A program made the position numbers and the translations under genes. A stretch of DNA of 7,348 bases from positions 1,356 to 8,703 of the forward strand of contig DIUH01000112.1 in assembly GCA_002428205.1 (NCBI GenBank). The letters run 5' to 3'. The DNA comes from Planctomycetaceae bacterium UBA6163. Its GTDB lineage: Bacteria; Planctomycetota; Planctomycetia; Pirellulales; Pirellulaceae. Shown piece after piece: positions 1 to 6,400 of the stretch (its first letter is position 1; each line of letters starts with the position of its first letter). The notes beneath the pieces were generated by a model. It saw only the letters and a list, made by a program, of their open reading frames with translations. It had not been told where the DNA came from and did not search any database.

Positions 1-267
1 ATGATCATCGAGATCAAAAGCGGTGCCTCGAAGTTCAGCAGCGAATTCAGCAGCCCGTAGCCCATGTTCAGGATCAGTCATTTCATTGATTCGGCGTGAG
101 TCATGAAGCACAGCGAACAATGATACGACTTCGACGTTGGCACCGGTTTTCTCTGCCAATCGCAAGCCGTTTTCGAGGACTCGTGCCCAATGAGCAACGC
201 CGTGCGCGCCAGCGATCGGCAACGCGTAATCTTCGAGAATGACTTGGAGGATCAGATTCAGATTCAT
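1..267 (-). CDS. HD-superfamily (phosphohydrolase-like) protein, C-terminus cut by left edge
   Basis: The first 89 residues of a protein whose reading frame stays open to the left edge. Visible histidine/aspartate motifs fit the HD superfamily of metal-dependent phosphohydrolases: an HGVAHW motif (His22, His26), then LFAVLHDSRR with the His55-Asp56 doublet, and a following DPEHG (His68). I recall uncharacterised bacterial proteins with this HGxxHWxRVLENG...FAVxHDSxR pattern, but none with an assigned substrate, so no reaction is claimed. No signal peptide or membrane segment is visible, so it is probably cytoplasmic. The ATG lies inside the stop codon of the upstream DoxX gene (ATGA at 264-267), which fixes the start and implies translational coupling. 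It is the last visible gene of the operon. The HD-fold assignment is fairly secure; the function is open. Confidence 0.8.
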   Translation of the reverse strand, partial: MNLNLILQVILEDYALPIAGAHGVAHWARVLENGLRLAEKTGANVEVVSLFAVLHDSRRINEMTDPEHGLRAAEFAAELRGTAFDLDDH

Positions 268-641
268 GATTTCTTGTCTGCCGGTCTTGTGTGCCAATAA
301 GCCCAAAGAATAAAGACACCTTGTAGCGGAAGTCGAAGCAAGTGAATGATTGGCGAGGCCGGAAGGATGTCCTGATTTTGGTAGAGGTACACGTTGGCGG
401 GAAACACAGCAATCAACAGGGCAATGATTCCCCAAGCCGCTAGACGTGAGTATCGTGGAACCAAAAGTAGAACACCCAGCAGAATCTCACTGGCGCCGCT
501 CAGTAGCACCAATTCTTTATGTAGCGGAAGGTATGGCGGTACAATTTTTAGGAAGAATTCTGAATTCACGAAATGCATCGTGCCAGCAGCGATCATAAGA
601 ATCGCAAGTAGGTATTTCGAAACCGGTTTAACGCGTTTCAT
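264..641 (-). CDS. DoxX-family small integral membrane protein
   Basis: A 125-residue protein with four predicted membrane helices, at about residues 10-25, 43-61, 68-87 and 98-117. It starts with a basic MKRVKPVSK and ends with a charged tail (RPADKKS). The first helix carries AAGTMHFV, followed by IVPPYLP, then SGASEILLG (Glu52 inside helix 2) and a helix 3 ending AVFPANVY. This pattern and length are typical of the DoxX/DoxX-like family. Members are often found beside thiol or redox genes, and a mycobacterial DoxX has been described in a membrane oxidoreductase complex with a superoxide dismutase and a thiosulfate sulfurtransferase. Here the direct neighbour is a DsbA-type oxidoreductase, which supports a redox-related role by context only. 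The start ATG overlaps the DsbA stop (ATGA, 638-641) and its own stop overlaps the next ATG (264-267). Substrate and biochemical activity are unknown. Confidence 0.88.
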   Translation of the reverse strand: MKRVKPVSKYLLAILMIAAGTMHFVNSEFFLKIVPPYLPLHKELVLLSGASEILLGVLLLVPRYSRLAAWGIIALLIAVFPANVYLYQNQDILPASPIIHLLRLPLQGVFILWAYWHTRPADKKS

Positions 642-1270
642 GGGTTGGCCAGTTGGAACGCATCGATAAAAGTCTCCGGGGCCTGGGCACCCGACAATTG
701 GATCGCATTATTGATGATGAAGAATGGAACGCCATCGACTTGATACCGCCGAGAAATTTCTCTGCCGTTGGAGATGGCTTCCATTGCGTCGTTGCTGTTC
801 AGCATGGCTTCGACAGCTTTCCGGTCCAGGCCGGCTACAGCAACCACGTCAACGAGCGTCTGACGATTTCCGATGTCTTTGCCTTCGGTAAAGTAGGCTC
901 GGAACAGCGACTCAACGACCGCATCCTGACAGCCATGTTGATCTGCCAGCCAAATGACACGGTGAGCATCAACTGTGTTTGGCGTTCTCTCCACTTTATC
1001 GAAGTCGAAGTAAATCCCTTCGGACTCGCCAACAGCAATGACTTTGGAATCCAGCTCCAGTGATCGCGCCCAACTGCCGAACTTTCTGGTGCGATATTCC
1101 CTGCGACTGATTCCTTCCTTTGGCATCGTTGGATTCAGTTGGAATGGATGCCAGTGAACCTTCACGTCGTGCCGGCCATCGGCGGCAACGATAGCCTTCT
1201 CAAGCCGTCGTTTGCCAATGTAACACCATGGGCAGATCACGTCAGAAATCACATCGACGGTAAGATTCAT
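638..1270 (-). CDS. DsbA-family thiol oxidoreductase, FrnE-like
   Basis: A 210-residue protein with a thioredoxin fold and inserted helical domain, the usual length for FrnE-like DsbA proteins. The catalytic Cys-Pro-Trp-Cys is at residues 13-16 directly after the first beta strand (VDVISDVICPWCYIGKRRLE). The conserved cis-proline lies in GVPFFIINN (Val181-Pro182). WHPFQLNPTMPKEG near residues 40-53 is also characteristic of the family. There is no signal peptide, so like FrnE and 2-hydroxychromene isomerase relatives it is probably cytoplasmic. Both active-site cysteines are present, which argues for dithiol-disulfide exchange rather than the glutathione-dependent isomerase branch. The gene starts 13 bp after the stop of the exported hypothetical protein and ends in an ATGA overlap with DoxX. 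A Deinococcus FrnE is described as a stress-linked disulfide isomerase, but the partner here is unknown. Confidence 0.93.
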   Translation of the reverse strand: MNLTVDVISDVICPWCYIGKRRLEKAIVAADGRHDVKVHWHPFQLNPTMPKEGISRREYRTRKFGSWARSLELDSKVIAVGESEGIYFDFDKVERTPNTVDAHRVIWLADQHGCQDAVVESLFRAYFTEGKDIGNRQTLVDVVAVAGLDRKAVEAMLNSNDAMEAISNGREISRRYQVDGVPFFIINNAIQLSGAQAPETFIDAFQLANP

Positions 1271-1283
1271 TGCAACGCCCGGT

Positions 1284-1853
1284 TCAGCGATAAAAGTCGA
1301 TCCAATTCAACGTGATCGAATTTGGGTGGTCTTCAAACAACGCTTTGGGCAGTTGCATCTCGAAGTAGCCGTCTTTCAGCGGAATCGTTTTCGCTGGTTT
1401 CCCATCCTTGCCGACCATTCGAATCTCCATCCAATAAGGATGCTTCGCGTCCAATAACTGGGTTTCGTCGTTGTCCTTCCAGAGTCGCACTTTACCGTCC
1501 TGGCTCGACAATGCCGCTTCGACAGTCACGTTGCCATTGGTCACTTTGAAGTTTTCAAGTCCCTTCAGGTGCAACCGCAACATCACGCTGGTTGGCCATT
1601 TGTTATCACCGCGCTTGATGATTGCCTGACTGATGCCCAATGGGCTCTGAACTGAAACGACGGCCTTGTCCTGCTCGAACGCGACTTCAGCTTTGTCGTC
1701 ATCACGTTTTGTGGTGATCTTCAATGGTGGATCATCCTCGCAAGTGGTAACGCAGTTCATTATCCCCATGATGGCAGGCAAAAAAAGGAACGTAATCGTC
1801 AGGAGGTGTGACACGATGGTTACTTCAACGCGTTTTGTCTGAAAGTTGTTCAC
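1284..1853 (-). CDS. Exported protein of unknown function, first gene of the redox operon
   Basis: A 189-residue protein that I cannot assign to a named family. The N-terminus has a basic stretch (QTKR, residues 5-8) followed by a hydrophobic run at about 13-33, so it is probably a signal peptide or membrane anchor. A CVTTC pair (Cys34, Cys38) follows. It is not a good lipobox, because Gly/Ala/Ser is missing before the Cys. The rest is a soluble, beta-rich domain with an acidic/basic linker (about 39-58) and a core containing KWPTSVMLRLHLKGLE, HPYWMEIRMVG, IPLKDGYFEMQLP and a terminal ITLNWIDFYR. I recall similar C-terminal cores in planctomycete hypothetical proteins. The start used is GTG at 1853; the next in-frame candidate is GTG at 1814 (codon 14), which would lose the basic n-region. 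No clear Shine-Dalgarno precedes either, and an inverted repeat covers the first start. DsbA follows after 13 bp. Confidence 0.75.
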   Translation of the reverse strand: MNNFQTKRVEVTIVSHLLTITFLFLPAIMGIMNCVTTCEDDPPLKITTKRDDDKAEVAFEQDKAVVSVQSPLGISQAIIKRGDNKWPTSVMLRLHLKGLENFKVTNGNVTVEAALSSQDGKVRLWKDNDETQLLDAKHPYWMEIRMVGKDGKPAKTIPLKDGYFEMQLPKALFEDHPNSITLNWIDFYR

Positions 1854-1873
1854 TCGTCATTGGGGACGAGTGA
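1850..1873 (-). promoter_or_regulatory. Perfect inverted repeat (hairpin) over the start codon of the exported hypothetical
   Basis: Nine-base arms tcactcgtc (1850-1858) and gacgagtga (1865-1873) are perfect inverse complements around a six-base loop. In the minus-strand transcript the 3' arm contains the GTG start (1851-1853), so the RNA hairpin would hide that codon. An out-of-frame ATG (1858-1860) sits at the loop/stem border and opens a 12-codon frame ending at TGA (1825-1827). It could be a translational control element, an operator for a dimeric regulator, or chance. Only the symmetry itself is seen. Confidence 0.45.
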
Positions 1874-2274
1874 CGGCCAAGTTGCCGGGCGACGCATAGC
1901 TGATTGTACTTTCGGCAGACTTGCGTCCAACCGCCGTGCCCCTCGTAACGGCCTCGAAGAACTCACGAATTCAAGATTCGCAGGTCCGCCTGGCCACGAC
2001 GGAATCCTCGACTGGCTTCAGAAGCAACCGAATGGCTGGACCGATGAACGGTCCCGGTGCGGACTCAGGTTGGACCTATCGCTCGTCGCTCAACGGGCGG
2101 TCGCTGGCATCTAAGAAGGGTGATGTGGTCGCCCAGGTGAGCGTTCGGTGAAGTGCATCACCGACCAATCGCCGACACTTGTTCTCACCAAAACCAGAAC
2201 GCCCGAACAAGACTGATTGCTGAATCCTTTTCGGAACGCCAGGAATCACTGCGAGTAACTCCGTGGTCGCCTTT
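1854..2274. other. Gene-free spacer beyond the HtrA relic
   Basis: About 420 bp without a recognisable gene. The minus strand in the relic's original frame stays open to a TAG at 2076-2078, but that stretch shows no family motif. The shifted frame ends at TGA 2185-2187. Beyond these, stops occur in the frames I followed. The only structured elements seen are the candidate promoter and the start-codon inverted repeat at its left end. The open frames on the plus strand here have arginine-rich or serine-rich low-quality composition and no recognisable domains. It may be decayed remainder of the HtrA gene. Confidence 0.5.
1903..1930 (-). promoter_or_regulatory. Candidate sigma-70 promoter for the hypothetical-DsbA-DoxX-HD operon
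   Basis: On the minus strand TACAAT (1903-1908) matches the -10 consensus at five of six positions. TTGGAC (1925-1930), 16 bp upstream, matches only the first three bases of the -35 consensus. Transcription would start near 1896 and give a leader of about 40 nt running into the inverted repeat at 1850-1873. The placement is sensible because the operon has no gene close upstream, but the -35 is weak and planctomycete promoters are poorly defined. Confidence 0.35.
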
Positions 2275-2600
2275 GCCGCCATTGAACAACGCGAGCGCAT
2301 CATCGGTTCGTTCCTGCAAATTGACGGACATTCTAGCTTTTTGCCATCGCGAGAAACGGTCATTTGAACCGTCGTACCCGGCTTTACCGACGCGACAAAG
2401 TTGCGCAACTGAGTGCCGCTGGAGGCCGGTTTGCCATCGATATGAGTCACCACGTCACCGGGCTGGAGGCCTGCGATCGCGGCCGGTTGGCCGTCCAATA
2501 CGCCGCGAATCAACGCACCAACCGCGCCAAACTCCCCGCATGGTGCAACCTTCGCACCAATTGGCAATTTTTTCGCGATCCGGCCAGACTGGCCGTCGAT
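2275..2600 (-). pseudogene. HtrA/DegP-type PDZ domain relic with one-base frameshift
   Basis: Minus-strand codons from 2600 to about 2331 encode a PDZ domain of the HtrA type. Key stretches are AVGALIRGVLDGQPAAIAGL, then QPGDVVTHIDGKP, GTQLRNFVASVKPGTTVQ and MTVSRDGKK. This order is the standard PDZ1 of trypsin-like HtrA proteases. After KKLE the frame goes off-family, but the frame entered at 2331 reads MSVNLQERTDDALALFNGG, the expected tail after PDZ1. One missing base in GAATGTCC (expected GAAATGTCC, giving KKLEMSVNLQ) or an A-run change at 2338-2342 explains the break. An in-frame TGA (2601-2603) lies just upstream. No His-Asp-Ser protease domain or second PDZ domain remains. It sits 50 bp after the PEP-CTERM gene. 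A sequencing error could explain the frameshift, but not the missing protease domain. Confidence 0.72.
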
Positions 2601-2652
2601 TCAGACATTGGTCACTACCGTCAACGAAACGAAAGCGGCATAGTCGTCGGCC

Positions 2653-3360
2653 TCACGCGATTGCACGACTTATCGCCTTGTTCGTGCGGGTCCGAAAACG
2701 GTTGAACACAACAGCACCACCGGCACACGCTAAAAACAGAACCGTAGATGGCTCTGGGACGGCAGTAACAGAGAAAGAGCCTGGCGTAAAAATAAACTGA
2801 TTCGGCTGGTCCGCCAGTAAATTGACGCCACCGTTGTTGATAGCGGCTAGAAATCCGCTGTCATCGCGAATGGTGACGGCGTAGTCACCAACCGACGCAT
2901 TAGCATCAACATTGAAGATAAAGTCGAATAACTTCGTTTCGGTCAGAGCGAAGGTAAATGGCGCGCGATCAGCCGATACTTGCAAATCTGCGTTTGCAAG
3001 CGGCGAAGTAACATCGGTCGAAGGATTGACAGCAGCGTTCGTAAACACTGCTCCAGCGATGACGGGGTTCGCAGGAAAGGAGAAGATAGGTGCAACGGTA
3101 TTGGTTCCGTCTCCGCCAATATCAAAAAACAAATCAAACGAATCAAATGTTGTGACACCCGATCCATTCGTGCTTGCAAATACTCCCAAGGACACGAGTC
3201 CACCGGTGCCTTCCATGACACTCGCACTGCCTGGACTGGTCTCACCTATCCGTATCGTGATCGCCGCATTGGCCGTCATTGCCAGCGTCGTACAAAGCAC
3301 GACAGCGGCTATCGAAGGGATAAATGCATGAGTTGTGATGCTGGTAAAGGGCGTTCTCAT
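2653..3360 (-). CDS. PEP-CTERM-anchored secreted protein with cohesin-like ectodomain
   Basis: A 235-residue protein with a signal peptide (residues 1-32; hydrophobic IPSIAAVVLCTTLAM, likely cleavage after AxA at ANA, 30-32). The beta-rich ectodomain runs from about 34 to 198. At the C-terminus is a PEP-CTERM sorting signal: VPEP at 201-204, hydrophobic helix about 205-219, then a basic cluster (RFRTRTNK) with a slightly long tail. PEP-CTERM proteins are processed by a membrane exosortase and go to the envelope or extracellular matrix; no exosortase is in this window. The ectodomain pattern (VSLGVFAST, then FDSFDLFFDI, then LFDFIFNVDANASVGDYAVTI) resembles cohesin-like beta sandwiches, but I could not test this. 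The ATG is preceded at a good distance by AAGAGAG (3367-3373). It lies 42 bp downstream of the giant dockerin protein, probably in one transcript. Confidence 0.9.
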   Translation of the reverse strand: MRTPFTSITTHAFIPSIAAVVLCTTLAMTANAAITIRIGETSPGSASVMEGTGGLVSLGVFASTNGSGVTTFDSFDLFFDIGGDGTNTVAPIFSFPANPVIAGAVFTNAAVNPSTDVTSPLANADLQVSADRAPFTFALTETKLFDFIFNVDANASVGDYAVTIRDDSGFLAAINNGGVNLLADQPNQFIFTPGSFSVTAVPEPSTVLFLACAGGAVVFNRFRTRTNKAISRAIA

Positions 3361-3366
3361 TTAGTT

Positions 3367-3373
3367 CTCTCTT
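3367..3373 (-). promoter_or_regulatory. Ribosome binding site of the PEP-CTERM gene
   Basis: AAGAGAG on the minus strand ends six bases before the ATG at 3358-3360. It is the clearest Shine-Dalgarno-like sequence in the window and supports that start. The rest of the 42-bp gap to the upstream stop (3403) shows no hairpin plus T-run, in keeping with co-transcription. Confidence 0.5.
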
Positions 3374-3402
3374 AATCAAGGATAGTAAAGGCTTGCAGTG
3401 GG

Positions 3403-6400
3403 CTAGTCGTCAGTAGGCGGTGTTGGGTCGGCAACCCCAATCAGGAATTGTGTTCCCAGGAGGCGAATCGCAGAAATGTCTGTTGTGTTTACCAGGGCGT
3501 CACCGTTGACGTTCGCCCGCACATTGAAGTTTGCAGTCGAACCAGCGATTTGGGTTCCGAGACCACGAACAAATGAAATGTCGGTGGTGCTGGTAAGCGT
3601 GTCGTTGTTGACGTTTCCGGGCAACGAGTCAAAGCGGAAGTTAAAGTTTCCGGCACCGGTCCCGTCGCCCGAAATCAAGCTCTCACCAGTTATCCACCTG
3701 CCATTCAAGACCGCGCCTTCAGCATTCCTTACACGGGTGCTCGGCACATGCAGCAGCAGCTTGTCTCTGGTGAAGAACGCACCAAACGTCAACGCGATCG
3801 TGTGGGTTGATTCATCATAAGCAACGGCAGTAATGTTGTATGTTTTGCCAAGTGTCGACGAGCCAATCAGTGCAAAATCGGAAGCCTGGAAGTTGCCCCC
3901 GCCCTCGCGAACAACCGGCTGATCAAAAGTAATGAACAGTTGATTTGCATTGATGTAGGGAACGTCTACCAACTGGCCGGATCCGGTGCTGAGCAATACT
4001 CCGCGGCGATTTCCTGGGTCGACAAGATTTCTAAAATTATTATTCCAATCGGTCGATCCAATACGAACTTCCGTGACTCGCGGGGCTGGAGTAGATCGCG
4101 TGAGTGTTAATCGAACTTCACCACTGTCGGTGATGAGATTCCACTTCGTACCAGATGGCGCGGTGGGGAGCACAACTTGGTCGAAGGCCCCTACGAAACC
4201 ATTGGCCGCAGTCATGATCAAGAACGAGTCATCGACCTGCGGTGTAAAGCCATTGATCAATTCGATGCGCAGATCTCCGCCGAGTGTCGCGGTACCGGTG
4301 TGGATTAATTGGTCGTGTCCGCTGCTGCCCGGCGTTGTTCCCCCTAGTTCGATAATCAACACACTGTCTGGCGCATAAGTAACACTGCCGTTAATTGCTA
4401 TCGCAGGGCTGAATCCGGGGCTGTAGGTTCCGGTAAGGTTGACATTGTTCAGTTGGCCAATCCCTTTGATGTATCCGGTCAACGTAATTGGCTTTTCCGT
4501 ACTGGTACCTTGGACATCGCCATTGATATAAGACAGCAGTGCGATGTCGTTGGGAATCTCGACCGTTCCAAAACCGATTAAGTTGTTCCCTTGATCGATC
4601 AAGATGCCGTTTTCCGAGACGAGGGTTCCTGCCGTTGCCGCAGGCCCAGGTTCACTGCCGAGTTTCGTCAATGATCCGAGCACTGCTTCGTTTGCATCCC
4701 AAAGGGTCAGCGTATGATCCTTGACATCGATTTCGCCGCGAGTCAAAAAGCCGTCGACGGCAACTGGGTTGCCGATCGACAAATTGCCAGTCGCGGTGAG
4801 CACTGAACCAGCTTCACCAGCAAATCGGGCATGAATGGTGCCAGTGCCAGTGATCGCTTCGCCCGCCCCCAATGCAATTTGATTCGCTGTGAACGTGCCG
4901 CCGCTTATAAGAGTCAGCGTTGGCAAATTGACCGGCGTGTTTGATCCGACCGTTAAGGACCCAGTGCCAATGACAAGCAGATTCTCAGCAACAAATGTTT
5001 GCAGTGCTGTGAAAACGAGATTATCAAAGTTGCTGTAGCGAATCGCAGTGGTTCCCAGGGTATCCGATAGACGGAGTTGAAGCGGCCCGAGGGGCGCCAT
5101 CAATGTGGAGTGGTTTGCCTGAGTAGTTCCCGTGCCAAGAACGGTCAGCAAATCTTCAGTACCGTTTGAGCCCGCGACATCGATTCCCCCAGGCACCGCG
5201 AAAAATCCACCGCTTGCATAATCGATAGTAATACGATCGTTCCGTGTGTTGTTGTTGGCTCCGACATTCACACGGATTGCTCCGGTTATCAGATTCAATG
5301 GTATTCTCAACGTATTGGTACCATTGCCGACTGCGGCGGCGATATCGGTGCCTAGCAGCAGCGGTGTTGCCGACTCATCGACGACGATCAGATTAGTCCC
5401 ATCGGTGTGGAGCCGCAGATTGTCGGCACTGTCATTAACAGTGTCCAAGATATTCAAGTTCCCGTTTGCGTCGATGCTAACAAACGTTTCCGTTGTGGTG
5501 CTGCCGACGGACAGAACGACGTCAAAACCGCTGGTGCCGCCGAAATAATTGATCGTCGCGCCCAAGCCGCTGCCGAGGAAGTTTGTAATCAGAGCACCTT
5601 GCGGCAACCCAGCGAACACGCCGCCACCGCCGCTTCGCTGGATGATCGCAAACGTATCTCCCGCCGATGGAACAAATCCGTTCAACGCATCGAGCGTCAA
5701 TGTTGCATTCGTGCCGATCGAAAGATTTCCCACAACTTCCAAAACTCCGACACTTTGACCAAGTGACAATTGCGGATGAAGTTCACCGACTAGGTTTGCC
5801 GTTAGATTAGCCCCGGCGAACTCAAATACCTTGCCAAATGAACCACCACCGAGATCGAGTGTTACCGAGTCAATACCGCTTAGTGTATTGACAACGATTC
5901 TTGTTTCATCTTGGATCGACGACATCGGTACCAAAACATCACGGCCATTTTGTACCGTCCCGCCAGCCGCAACCAGCGTGAAAATAGGATCGCTGACACG
6001 TAAGTTTGATCCGTCGATTTTTAACGTCAACCTATCACTCAGATTGAGTCCGGTAATCGATTGAATAATCAAATCGTTGTTTGCATCGATCATCACGTTG
6101 GCGGAGATCGGGGCTGCGGAAATGGTCAGTTCATTGTTTGTCGTATCAGTGCCTTGGTTGGATGCAAGGTCTGTGGCCGTCACTGCCACGTCATAAACGT
6201 TCTCGGGCAACGCCGCGATTACACCCGCAGCTACACGCCAAGTTCCGTCACCCGCGTTGGTTGCTGGGTATGTCATGCCATTGACCGTTACCGCAATCGT
6301 TGCGGCTGGGTCATCAATGGTCCCGGATAAAGCCGGCCGCGAGCTGTTGGTTGTCACTGTGTTAACAGTCACAATCGGCGCTGTGGTATCGAGCGACCAG

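Noticed and set aside
653..1063. Long plus-strand frame opposite DsbA, and similar plus-strand frames opposite the giant gene
   Set aside because: They lie wholly antisense to well-supported genes, have no family features and follow the codon pattern of the opposite strand.
1750..1770. Cys34 of the exported hypothetical as a lipoprotein lipobox
   Set aside because: Residues before the cysteine are Gly-Ile-Met-Asn, lacking the small residue needed at -1 and the usual Leu at -3.
1861..2000. Minus-strand stretch EFFEAVTRGTAVGRKSAEST as a remnant of a dehydrogenase-like gene
   Set aside because: Only about 35 residues between two stops, with no diagnostic motif; resemblance too slight to claim.
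1860..2114. Plus-strand open frames across the spacer
   Set aside because: Arginine-rich or low-quality compositions with no motif or plausible start, and opposite to every recognised gene.
2331..2345. Programmed -1 frameshifting at the A5 run in the PDZ fragment
   Set aside because: GGCAAAAAG lacks the full X-XXY-YYZ slippery heptamer, and a PDZ piece without a protease domain gives no reason for a second product. Simple decay or a read error is more likely.
2581..2595. Palindrome cggcca-gac-tggccg as a terminator of the PEP-CTERM gene
   Set aside because: On the minus strand the stem is followed by GATCG and an A-run rather than T residues, and it lies within the relic's coding frame.
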